Part shown: piece after piece, positions 7,677 through 17,000 of the stretch | How the letters are laid out: every line of letters begins with the position of its first letter | Numbering within the stretch: position 1 is the first letter of the stretch | Assembly: GCA_965200145.1 (NCBI GenBank) | Contig: CBDATG010000002.1 | Location: 992,001-1,056,000 of the forward strand | Length of the DNA: 64,000 bases | Origin: CBDATG01 sp965200145 | GTDB lineage: Bacteria; Chloroflexota; Dehalococcoidia; Lucifugimonadales; Lucifugimonadaceae | Direction: 5' to 3' | The notes under the pieces: model-generated | What the model was told of the DNA's origin: nothing | The model's database searches: none | What the model saw: the letters and a program-made list of their open reading frames with translations, nothing else | Program-made: the position numbers and the translations under genes

Positions 7677-9422
7677 TTACGCGTCATCTAAGAAAAAGGG
7701 GTACGGAGGTGCCTGTGTGAAGTAACCCCTTGACTTATCTCTCTCGAACTTCGCTTTGAGACGACCAGTGATACCTTCCGCCGCGGTGCTGACATCGCCG
7801 TAGAGCCGTGGCTGGTTAACATCCATCCAACCCAACTCCTCGCGCAATGTTTCCTTGCAACCCGGCGGTACGCGTAGCTTGTAGTGCCAGTAAACATCCT
7901 TTCCTCCACCCATCTCAACTACCGTTTCCCGATCAAAGTAGTCGTGAAACGCCGATATCATGAACGCGCCGCTTTGCGCACGCAACCTCTCGAAGCTCTG
8001 TTTGGGTTCAACGATCAAAACCCTGAAGAGGTCTCTTATGTCGATCTCGTCGGTGAAGTACGGTTTTTCGCGTCCGATGAAGTGTGTTAACCTTGTCATG
8101 ATTGATTCGTAAGAAAAGCTGATCAGTTTCTCGAAGTCGTCTGCGTCGGGCGAAACATCACCAACCGTGTCGTCCTTCCGTTTGGAAAGTATCCGGTTCT
8201 GCTCAGATCGCGACAGGCGCGCAAAGTTCGCAACGATACTGACCGTGTCGCTGTCATGCGCACGCACCATCTCCCTCGGCACCACAAAAGCGTGGACCAC
8301 ACCACTACACTCCGATTCCTCGGAATCACATGTCCCACATCCCACCTTATAGGCCCTCGAAATGTCGCCACAGCACTCATCGCTCCGAGTCCGCTTTTCG
8401 GCCGCCCAGAACAGTGCAACCAACGGATTGCGCGTAACGTCCAACAAGCGGGTAGGCAACCCGTAGTGGCGAGCCAGTCCTAAGCGTTCGATCGCCGCAA
8501 CCAGTCCATCAAACTCGCCTGGTCGTTCTGTCTCCAGAGAAGTCAGAGCCTCCGCCTCGTACGCGCGATACTCGCCACGCATCGCCGATGGCGACAACGG
8601 CCACCCGTAACACGACTCCCCGCGAAAGTAGTACATCCATTTATCTGCGTCGTCCGCAGGGTCCGGATCGAAGATTGATCGACCAGCTTCGCCTGGGTTG
8701 GGTCGAAGCTTTCGAAGCGACCTTTGGACTCCCATTAAGTCTTCAATCGATTCGACTTTTTCGATCCCGAGACACGGTTGACCGCGATCTGCCATTGGAC
8801 TGCGCACGGTAAAGAGGTTCGCCTTCCAGATTCTCGACCCGCTCAAGTCACAACGCACTAGGTCTGCTCTGAAAAGGTCAGTACAGGTTAGCCTCGCACT
8901 ACCTAGCGATGCCCCGCGGAATGTCGACCCGAACATTGTTGCGCCGAGAAAGTCGCAACCCTCCAGGTTTCCGTCGGAAAAATCGCTGTACTGAACCGCG
9001 GCCAGTCGGAATTTCGCTTTGTAGGCGTTTACACCTCTGAAGTTAGCACCAGGCATGTACGACTTGTCAAGTTTCGCTAAGGCCAAAATCGCTTCGGCGA
9101 ATTCAGCAAAGGGCGCGTACGCGTTCCGCATGTCTGCGCGCGCTAGGTTCGTCTTGTTGAAGTTCACGCGACCCAAGTTGGCGTACGTTAGGTCCGCATC
9201 GCGCAGGTCGTATTGTGCAAGGCTAGCGTCATCGTGGTCGTCAAGCAGCCCTTGCTCGCGAAACAGTTCGTGCAACTGGATCCCACCCAGGTCGGGTTTG
9301 AATCCCAACTCTCTCCGCCGGTTGTTCCATTGCTCATGGCCCGTGAGAAGCCACTCCACGTGCAATGGGTTCGGCCTGTTCGGAGGCGGATTGATCGCCG
9401 GGTCGTAGTGCTGAAAGTGCAT
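7677..9422 (-). CDS. Pentapeptide-repeat/FRG-domain protein 3
   Basis: The 581-residue product has the shared N-terminus (NPLHVEWLLTGHEQWNNRRR), pentapeptide repeats at about 80-210 (YDLRDADLTYANLGRVNFNK, ANLEGCDFLGATMFGS-like units) and an FRG domain with YFRGESCYGW and GLARHYGLPTRLLDVTRNPL. A cysteine-rich insert (CCGD...GCGTCDSEESEC) occupies the same place as in paralogue 2. The C-terminal YFTDEIDIRDLFRVLIVEP and RAQSGAFMISAFHDYF are the best-conserved stretches among the three copies. The Shine-Dalgarno is weak. A small J-domain gene lies 113 bp upstream on the same strand. Confidence 0.88.
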   Translation of the reverse strand: MHFQHYDPAINPPPNRPNPLHVEWLLTGHEQWNNRRRELGFKPDLGGIQLHELFREQGLLDDHDDASLAQYDLRDADLTYANLGRVNFNKTNLARADMRNAYAPFAEFAEAILALAKLDKSYMPGANFRGVNAYKAKFRLAAVQYSDFSDGNLEGCDFLGATMFGSTFRGASLGSARLTCTDLFRADLVRCDLSGSRIWKANLFTVRSPMADRGQPCLGIEKVESIEDLMGVQRSLRKLRPNPGEAGRSIFDPDPADDADKWMYYFRGESCYGWPLSPSAMRGEYRAYEAEALTSLETERPGEFDGLVAAIERLGLARHYGLPTRLLDVTRNPLVALFWAAEKRTRSDECCGDISRAYKVGCGTCDSEESECSGVVHAFVVPREMVRAHDSDTVSIVANFARLSRSEQNRILSKRKDDTVGDVSPDADDFEKLISFSYESIMTRLTHFIGREKPYFTDEIDIRDLFRVLIVEPKQSFERLRAQSGAFMISAFHDYFDRETVVEMGGGKDVYWHYKLRVPPGCKETLREELGWMDVNQPRLYGDVSTAAEGITGRLKAKFERDKSRGYFTQAPPYPFFLDDA

Positions 9423-9535
9423 GACTCAATGATCGGGCGCCAAAGTAACGTGCAACCCTCCCGCCTACCAAGTTTGGACGTGAGTGACGCCAACGAAACA
9501 GTCAAGCCGCAGGGTCAACTGCGTCCACCCCAACC

Positions 9536-9796
9536 CTACCGCCCCTTCTCACTCTCCGCTAGCCGCCTGTCGTACTCTGCGCGGCGGGTCGGGTCCAGCA
9601 ACACCTCCGCCGCCTCGTTGGCGCGCTGCATGCGCTCTGCTGCGTCTGGATGCCCTAGTGCCTGACTGCGTGAAAGCTTGACCGCTGCACGCCGCCAAGC
9701 CCATCGGATCACCGCCGATGATGCAGTGCGCTTGACCTCCAGCACGCCGTAGTGGTCCGGGATCCGTGCGGGAAACGATGAGCGAAAGTTGCGCAT
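9536..9796 (-). CDS. Minimal J-domain protein with displaced HPD motif
   Basis: This 86-residue protein is little more than a J domain: DHYGVLEV, an AWRRAAVK helix, HPD at 49-51, then ANEAAEVLLDPTRRAEYD. Compared with the two other J proteins in the window, about seven residues (LSRSQAL) are inserted between helix II and HPD, which could weaken contact with DnaK. It lacks the membrane anchor of the 1651-2289 protein. It is upstream of FRG protein 3, repeating the J-then-FRG order seen at the left end of the window. The 288-bp stretch from 9797 to 10084 holds no further gene that I can see. Confidence 0.7.
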   Translation of the reverse strand: MRNFRSSFPARIPDHYGVLEVKRTASSAVIRWAWRRAAVKLSRSQALGHPDAAERMQRANEAAEVLLDPTRRAEYDRRLAESEKGR

Positions 9797-10084
9797 GGTG
9801 GCGGGTTAGGCTGATGGCAAGCGTGATGACTCACATTGTAACACGCGCAGTGTAAACAGGGGCGGTTCTTGGCGAGGTTGTGCGTGCTGGTGTGGCGCCT
9901 GAAGATTATAGAATAGATGTTGCTATGTGTGCGCCACGGCTTGGCGGAACATGCTAAGGAGTGTTGTTCGCTATGAGGCAGTACGACTGCGAACGATCGG
10001 AACTCCGACAACATCCTTCGAACTTGATTGGAACGATTCCTTCGGGTCACAGGTCAACAAACGGAAATCAGGAGGGCAGCTAAC

Positions 10085-11095
10085 GTGGATCCCGAAAGTA
10101 CAGCTATGGGAGTACTTACCAACATAGTTGGCAAGCTCGCCGGAGGAGTTGATGTATCGAAGGTTGTGAATGCCCGCATTGACCGCCACGCCAGGTTGTC
10201 AGATGATCGGACCACCAAAGAAATCAACGCCGATGCCGCAACCTCAGAGTTTCAACTCGCATCAACCGATGTGCAAACTAAGTTGAAGCTGGCCTTAGGT
10301 GACGCTTCAGTTGAAGCAATCGCCAAGCACAATCCCGCTATGTTGGGATGGATTGCGAGGACCTGGGAATACGGCGAGCGAGAGCAGTGGAACATCGGGA
10401 AAACACTTAGTTTCGCGGCGGCGGCTCTAAAGCCCGGCGAGCCTGGTTCGGCACCGAGCGACTAATGGTTGCACTTCTATCAGGACAGCGCCAAGTACGC
10501 TTCGGACGATGACCTGCAGAGCCTGTGGGGTAGCGTCCTGGCTCAGGAGATACGACAGACTGGTAGCGTGTCCAAACGGACGATGGCGGTGCTGAAGACC
10601 CTTGACAAGTCCACGGCGTTAGCATTCCAGAAGATGAGGTCGCAGGCAATTGGGTTTCGAGGTCGTGGCACTCTTTCGTATGCAGTCCCAGCCACCCACG
10701 ACGAGCAAGACAAGGACGACCGTTTCGCCGTTGACTTCCATACCAGAGAGCTTATGAGCGCAGACGGGTTGGTATTGAGTTCATTCGCAGGACATACAGC
10801 AACCGTAAGTGCTTGGCAACCTGTCGTGAGATACCAAGGCACGACGTGGTGCTTGAAGCCTCTTGGCTCAAGAGAGCCGAAACAGGGCGACACTGTCGAG
10901 ATAAGTTGCTACGCGATGGGGCTCACCGGGAATGAAATTGCGAAGGTCATCAGATTCACAAGGGACGAAGAACACGAGAGGAAACTCATCGATTACTTGG
11001 GGTCAAAGAATGTGGCATTGGTGCCCATGCCGGCCGATTGCCCAGTCGGGCAGTCGATACCGGAAAAGTACCACCGGTACGTCATCGAGTACTGA
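10085..11095 (+). pseudogene. DUF2806-family gene interrupted by an in-frame TAA
   Basis: A GTG at 10085 has AGGAGG nine bases upstream and fits better than an earlier in-frame ATG at 10028. The frame reads to a TAA at 10463-10465 and then continues without any shift to 11095. Residues after the stop (WLHFYQDSAKYASDDDLQSL, LWGSVLAQEIRQTGSVSKRT) match the DUF2806 pattern. In that family an acidic residue normally precedes the tryptophan, so a GAA-to-TAA change in one continuous gene is the simplest reading. The second half could be translated from a TTG at 10469, but no Shine-Dalgarno supports it. The family's function is unknown to me. A sequencing error or read-through is also possible. Confidence 0.65.
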
Positions 11096-11318
11096 TCGGG
11101 CTGGTCAAGCCCTGCGGATGGCCGGAACGGACTTCCCTGGCAACTTATCCCGGGCTGTGTCGGCAGCCAACCTGCCGTACACAAAGAGACGTTGCAATCC
11201 TACATTGGTCTACTCCGCCCGCTGAGGCCGGGCGTGGTGCATCTCGCTAGAAGCTTTCGCCTGTGAGCATCAGGCGCACTAACCCGCCCGGAAAATGTGC
11301 AGAAAACCGGGACCAAAG

Positions 11319-12122
11319 CTACGCGGCATCTCCGTTATCGTGCGACGACGATGACAACCTGACGGCGTTGACGCAGAGCCCAACGCTGAACCTGGTTTCT
11401 GATTCTGTCGGAAGTCGTCCCAGTTTCTTGCCCGGATGCCGTCCAGCCTGTATCCTGTCCTGCCAGGCGGTCATCGCCTGCCAGAGTTCTGGGTAGTTTG
11501 ACTTGACCTTGTTGATTCCTCCCGCAGCCTCTCGCGCTGCCTCCCACGCACCCCATGCATGATTGCATGCACCGGTGATGTCTGGTCCGCCCTGTTTACG
11601 GTATAGCGCGTCAAACGCATTCTTCAGCGACACAAGAGGGTTGGTCGCGATGTCTGCATTCGGCACCTGATCTACCTGTCGGACGTACTCCAAGTCTTCG
11701 GTGAACTCAGAGTCAGCCACGGGTATCACCCAGCCACCCTGTAACGTCCACGGGATTCTGTGAGATCTAAGTAGATAGTTGAAGTCGGTTGCGAAGGATT
11801 CCTCGACTTGCGTACCTGCGGTCCGCCACTCTGTGCAGACGTACTCTACGACCGTGTAAAACAACCGCCAATCGCAGAGCACGAGCGGTTGAGGCGATAT
11901 CCGACGAAATTTTTGCTTGTCGAGTTTAGATGAGTCCGATAACATTTGCGTAACGAACTGGTACCATCCCAGAGTCTCCCGCGAAGGAGGCAACGAATCT
12001 CGCACGGTCTTAGCGAACCGACGGTAAGCCGGTATGTGAGGCCAGGCTAACCCTTGACTTGCCGCCAGTGCATCAGTGGGAGGTGGCGGCATATGCTTTT
12101 CGAAGCTATCAACCATCATCAC
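11319..12122 (-). CDS. Hypothetical protein, possibly AbiJ/HEPN-like
   Basis: The 267-residue product begins with consecutive candidate starts (GTG, ATG, ATG) and has no clear Shine-Dalgarno. It has no signal peptide or membrane segment. The centre (NYLLRSHRIPWTLQGGWVIP, followed by NAFDALYRKQGGPDITGACN and HAWGAWEAAREA) recalls the beta-hairpin and helix pattern of AbiJ N-terminal-type/HEPN proteins of abortive infection systems, but this is a visual resemblance only and I would not name it on that basis. It converges on the DUF2806 gene. The 223 bp between them hold nothing recognisable. Confidence 0.6.
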   Translation of the reverse strand: MMMVDSFEKHMPPPPTDALAASQGLAWPHIPAYRRFAKTVRDSLPPSRETLGWYQFVTQMLSDSSKLDKQKFRRISPQPLVLCDWRLFYTVVEYVCTEWRTAGTQVEESFATDFNYLLRSHRIPWTLQGGWVIPVADSEFTEDLEYVRQVDQVPNADIATNPLVSLKNAFDALYRKQGGPDITGACNHAWGAWEAAREAAGGINKVKSNYPELWQAMTAWQDRIQAGRHPGKKLGRLPTESETRFSVGLCVNAVRLSSSSHDNGDAA

Positions 12123-12450
12123 CGCGGCTTACTCACGGACAGTACTAGGCAAGTATTCGGGGCTCTCAAAGTCTCGGTGCCCTACCTCGTAACCGTGTCT
12201 TTGCGCGAAGTCGCCTGTAGTCATGATGTTTCGCCCTGCCTATCTCGAGTGAGGAGGATGAGTCAGTCCGTGCGGTCGCTCAACCGGCCATTGATCAGCC
12301 CCTTCCACTCTTCGCTCATCGGTGTACTCAAGAAGCGCGTGGTGAACCACACGGTTTTCGACGAGTTACCGGCCGACTGCACATGCGATTGACCCGAGCG
12401 CAAGGCGAGTCGAGCTCGGTCGCAATTCCGAACTATCAACAACTAATGTA

Positions 12451-12485
12451 GAATAGATGTTACCAAGTGGAGCAGCACCACTTGG
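12451..12485 (+). promoter_or_regulatory. Motif and inverted repeat upstream of the trypsin-like protease
   Basis: GAATAGATGTTACCAAG (12451-12467) overlaps a perfect 8-bp inverted repeat, CCAAGTGG (12463-12470), loop AGCAGCA, CCACTTGG (12478-12485). The repeat lies about 30 bp before the start codon and could be an operator or an RNA hairpin. The 17-bp motif occurs identically at 32166. The rest of the gene-free stretch 12123-12450 shows nothing recognisable. Confidence 0.45.
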
Positions 12486-12515
12486 ATAAACACTTTCTAA
12501 GGAGCATGGCCAGCT

Positions 12516-13265
12516 ATGGTACATTACCAAGAGGCGTTGCCTGCTATGATTCGTTCTGACATCGTCAACTGTTCCAGCATCGGCGGTCGGACATTTTGCA
12601 TACGCACCGAAGATGTCCAAGGGACCGCCTTCACGATGGATGTTGACGGGAAGCGGTATCTTATCACGGCTCAGCACGTCATAGGACCCAACTCAACGGA
12701 AAGCGTCTCGATCGAATCCAAGAGCGGCCAGGAACAGATCGATGTTGAGCTAGTCGGGCTTACATTGCCCGAACTTGATGTTGCTGTGTTGCGACCGTCA
12801 AAGCCCATACACGATCACAACTTTCGGACCATGCCGGTACCTATCGACTCACCCATCAAGATTGGCGAGGATGTCTATGCGTTCGGGTTCCACATGGGGC
12901 TTTCTACAAAGGTCTTGAACTATTCGAATTTCCCTTACCCGGTACCACTGCTCAGAAGCTACATGATCTCGGGTTTTCAGGAGAACGGCTATTTCCTAGA
13001 CGGATTCGCGAATCCAGGTGCATCAGGTGGACCCGTTTTCAGCATGGCCGGCACGATGCCGATCATAATCGGTGTCGTGGTCGCACGCCGCAAAGAGCCA
13101 TCAAGCTTGACGGTGGGTCGCCACGATGCCGGACCCCAAGTTGATCTCAACTCGGGAATTGTGATGGTGACTCAAATCAGACTAGCGATGGAACTCATCA
13201 TGAGGAACCCAATCGGGCTCGAAATCGATGCGGTCGCCGACCGCCACACGGTGTTTCCTCAGTAA
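12516..13265 (+). CDS. Cytoplasmic trypsin-like serine protease
   Basis: The 249-residue product has a chymotrypsin-fold catalytic triad: His54 in ITAQHVIG, Asp88 in LPELDVAVL and Ser170 in NPGASGGPVFS. GTAFTMDVDGKRYLIT before the histidine is typical of the family. There is no signal peptide, PDZ domain or membrane segment, so unlike DegP/HtrA it should act inside the cell, although a leaderless or misassigned start cannot be excluded. AAGGAG lies 11 bases before the ATG. Substrate unknown. Its neighbours are island genes, and trypsin-like domains occur in some bacterial defence proteins, so a stress or defence role is possible but inferred. Confidence 0.8.
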   Translation: MVHYQEALPAMIRSDIVNCSSIGGRTFCIRTEDVQGTAFTMDVDGKRYLITAQHVIGPNSTESVSIESKSGQEQIDVELVGLTLPELDVAVLRPSKPIHDHNFRTMPVPIDSPIKIGEDVYAFGFHMGLSTKVLNYSNFPYPVPLLRSYMISGFQENGYFLDGFANPGASGGPVFSMAGTMPIIIGVVVARRKEPSSLTVGRHDAGPQVDLNSGIVMVTQIRLAMELIMRNPIGLEIDAVADRHTVFPQ

Positions 13266-13326
13266 GGCACACTTCACCGTTCACGCGTCCGTCGGTAGCA
13301 ATGGGCACCCTAGTCCTTCATGCCTG

Positions 13327-13995
13327 TCAACAGCCAAAGAACCTGTCCCAGATCTGAATCCCGGACCAGAACGCCAACACCAAGCCCAATGCAGTCGTCG
13401 CTACCCAACGGGCAATCCGCCACCACTCGCGCCGGCGCTCGAAGATCGCCAGCCGTTCGCGTTGCACCTGCTCGTAGTAGGCCTCCTCAACGACATCTCG
13501 CCAGTGCTTGTAACCCTCGCTGAAGAGCGATTGCAGTCGCTTCCCGCTGTTTTCCATTTCACTCTGGCTTTCGTCAATCTTCAAGGTGTAGTGGAACCAT
13601 CCAGACCACCACCGAACTCTATCCTTACCGGTCAACTCCACGCGTGCGATGCGTGAGAACGGATCATCGACTTGACCGTAGCCACTATTCGCGGCGTGTA
13701 GCAACTGGCACTGCCAATTCTCGATGAAATCGTCCCTGGTGACCCTTTGATCTGTCGAACGCGCTTCCGCGATGAAATTGAGACCATTGACGCCTGTGTG
13801 AACCTCAATGCCCGGATATCGGGCCTTCAACGCGTCCTCAAGTTCGTCGCGCCCGCGATTGCCGGGAAAGTCCAACGCGTCATGCAACGGAGATTCCTGG
13901 TCCTCTCCTCCTAGTCCGTTGATGCGATCATAGAACGGCTTACCGTGCGCGGTTCGCCTTATCGCCACACTTAGCTTTTTGGAACGGTCTGTCAT
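13327..13995 (-). CDS. Hypothetical C-terminally anchored protein
   Basis: The 222-residue product is not recognised. AAGG lies just before the ATG. The N-terminal two-thirds is a soluble mixed alpha/beta region, followed by a charged helix (YYEQVQRERLAIFERRREWW) and one C-terminal membrane segment (ARWVATTALGLVLAFWSGI). It starts 31 bp behind the stop of the giant J/ankyrin gene on the same strand, so it is likely the last gene of that operon. Confidence 0.65.
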   Translation of the reverse strand: MTDRSKKLSVAIRRTAHGKPFYDRINGLGGEDQESPLHDALDFPGNRGRDELEDALKARYPGIEVHTGVNGLNFIAEARSTDQRVTRDDFIENWQCQLLHAANSGYGQVDDPFSRIARVELTGKDRVRWWSGWFHYTLKIDESQSEMENSGKRLQSLFSEGYKHWRDVVEEAYYEQVQRERLAIFERRREWWRIARWVATTALGLVLAFWSGIQIWDRFFGC

Positions 13996-14025
13996 TGGTC
14001 CCTTAACGGCATCGACTCCTGGTCA

Positions 14026-17000
14026 TTACTCCGTCCATGCCCGCAAGCCGATGTAGTCTATCAGGTAGTCTTGAGGTTCATCTGTTAGAAACCCAACGCA
14101 CACCTGCATGCCTCCAGAGCGTGGGCGCAACTCGGATGCCGGTACATCCAACACCAACGACCCGTTCAGTACCAGTTCGGTGCCATCTCGGTCAACGCGG
14201 ATCGCGACTTTGTTCAGCGCTCCAGCAGTGGCATCAAAGATATTTGACGCAACCGCAATAGGTTCAACTGAATCGACGTTCTGCCCTCCGACTTGCGTCC
14301 AATGGGCAACTCTGATACCAACATCGGTAAATCCGTAGACGAAGGTGGCCGTATCGGCAACTCGATCCTCGATGTGGTAAATCAACCCGATGCTCCAGCC
14401 GGGTGCTCTCGGGACCTCAAAACTGAATTCAATGCTACCAACGATTGCGTCGGAGGCGATGAAGGCAGGTTCATTGATCCGGGCAGGACAGCCGATAAAC
14501 TCATCGCTAGCATCCTCATGAAGCGTTCCGGACCCTCGCAACGTAAGCACAGTTGACGGTCGTGGCGTTGGGCTCGGTGTCGCTGTTGGCGTTTCGGTCC
14601 GAGTTGCTGTCGCACCGATCAGTAGGCTAATAATATCCGCATCATGACCACGGGCAACCGCGACATCCAACGGAGTCCTATCGAGATTGTCCAGCCCGGC
14701 GAGCGAGGCTCCAGCTTCCAACAGGACTCGCACTTGGGCGACTTCCACGTAGACAGGGGCGCGATCGAGCAACGAATGCAGGAGCCTATCCGAGCTTCTC
14801 GCATCCGCACCCGCTTCGATCAATGTGGTTAAAACCGACGAAGAGTGCCCCCGCGAAACCGCTACCTCCAATGGGGTCAATCTCCGCGTGTTGACTGATG
14901 AAACGGAAGCGCCAGCATCCAAGAGGACGCGGACTTGCGCAGCGTCCAAATACACCGGCGCGCGATCAAGCAAGGATGCCAGCAACCCGTCGCGTTCTGC
15001 ATCCGCGCCCGAGTCGATCAGCAATGACAACACAGAGGACGAATGACCACGCGATACAGCCACTTGCAACGGTGTCAGTCCACGGTTGTCGACAGTGGAA
15101 ATTGAAGCACCAGCATCTAACAGAGTTCGAAGTTGGGCAGTTTCAAGGTAGACTGGCGCGCGATCGAGCAATGATGCTAGTAACCCGCCGCTTCCTCCGC
15201 TAGCACCAGCTTCGATCAACATAGTCAAGATCGTAGACGAATGACCACGCGAAACCGCGATGTCCAACGGAGTCCTGCCCAATCTATCCTCGGAGTCAAC
15301 TGGAGCACCCGCAGCAATAAGAACTCGCACCTGTTCTGATTCGACGTAAACAGGCGCGCGATCAAGCAGTTCATGCAGTGCTGTGCCCGATCCAGCGAAC
15401 CGAATCGCGGGCTTAGCTGTTGGAGTGAGTGTCGAAACGGTCGGTCGCAGCGAATCTACCAACAATTCAATGACATCACGATCGTAATTCCGGCCGACTG
15501 CGTACTCAAACATGGTCTGACCAATCGAGTTAAGTACAGAAACATCCGCGCCCAAACCGATTAGGTAGACAACCTCGTCGTGAGTTGCACGGTTACCCCT
15601 GGACATGGCGGACCAAAGAGCCTGCGTCGCCGCCTCTACGGACAATCCAGTCGATAGCAACCGCACGACAAGGTTTGGGTAACCCCGGCCTACCGCGTAC
15701 TCAAACATCGTTTGGCCAATTGAATTCAGTACTGAAACATCCGCGCCTAGAGCAATCAAATACACAACCTCGTCGTGAGTGGCACGGTTTCCCCTGGACA
15801 CAGCTGCCCAAAGGGCCTTCGTGGCAACTTCATTGGACTCCGCCACGGGTGTAGCTGTGCGCGCTGGTGATGGTGTCGGCGTAATCGTCGCAGTGGGCGT
15901 CATCGGCGGCGTGGCCGTAGGGACCGCCGTGGCGGTCGGCTCAAGCGTAGAGGTAACAGTCGGCGGCGGAGTCGAAGTTACTGGTGCCGCCGTCGGCGCG
16001 GGTGTAGCTGTCGGTGTGTTCATAGGTGTCGCTACCACCCGCACCTGTTCCACAGTCGCTTCGGTCGCGTCTCTGATCATGACATAAACCGCGTCCGGAA
16101 CCTCCGGCCTCTCTATCGCGATGTCTAACGGCATCTGTCCGTTGTGATCTGTGTGAAGCACATCAGCACCTGCACCGATGAGCACCCTCGCCACCTCTAC
16201 GGTGGGATTATCGCTCCACATCAGCGCGTGTAGCAGTTGCGGACTGTTTGTCACGTCTTCGCCAGCATCGATCAATGTCGTAACCACGTCGGGTCCGGCA
16301 CCAGTAACGACCGCCAAGAACAAAGACCCGAACCCAATCTCATCGACGTATCCGAACTCCGCGCCCGCCGCGATCATGCGTGTCACTTCGGCGCCAGTCG
16401 GATTGTCTGCAATCAACAGGTACTCATGCACCGAACCCGGTTGGATCGCGTCCAGCCATTCCAAATCTGGATCAGGGGTCGGTGTTGGGAACGGAGTCGG
16501 GGTTGCGGCGACGGAAGCCTTCGTCGGTGCTGGAGTCGCCCTCCATGGTTCGCTGTTGACCTCGTGCTCCCGCCGGGTCCGGTCAACTGAGGCCGTAACA
16601 TAGACGGTACGAGTCGTAGGCCCGGGCGTGGCCCTGACGTAGACTATACGAGGCGTGGCCGTGCCCCGAGCTACGCGCGGTGTCGGGGCAACCTGTGCAA
16701 CCGTCCTATCAGACGCGTTCTGTTCGTCAATCCAGTTGGCCACGAACACTGCGACTACCAAGATTAAAGCAGCAACGCCGACGATTCCCAAAACCCACGC
16801 GACAGGTCGGAAACCAGAGCCTTCACTGCGACCGTAACCCGTTCCACCTGGCGGGCCGGGAAGCTCCCAACGCTCCTGCCTCTTTCGATCCTCTTCCTCT
16901 CGCCATTGCCGCAATCTCTGCTCTCGCTCCTGCTCCAGGCGCTGTTTCTCTATCCGTTCCTGTTCCCGCCTCTCTCGCGCTCGCCGCGCACGTTCTTGCT

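Noticed and set aside
10469..11095. A separate gene starting at TTG 10469
   Set aside because: It continues the upstream frame exactly, lacks a ribosome-binding site, and completes a DUF2806 protein when joined.
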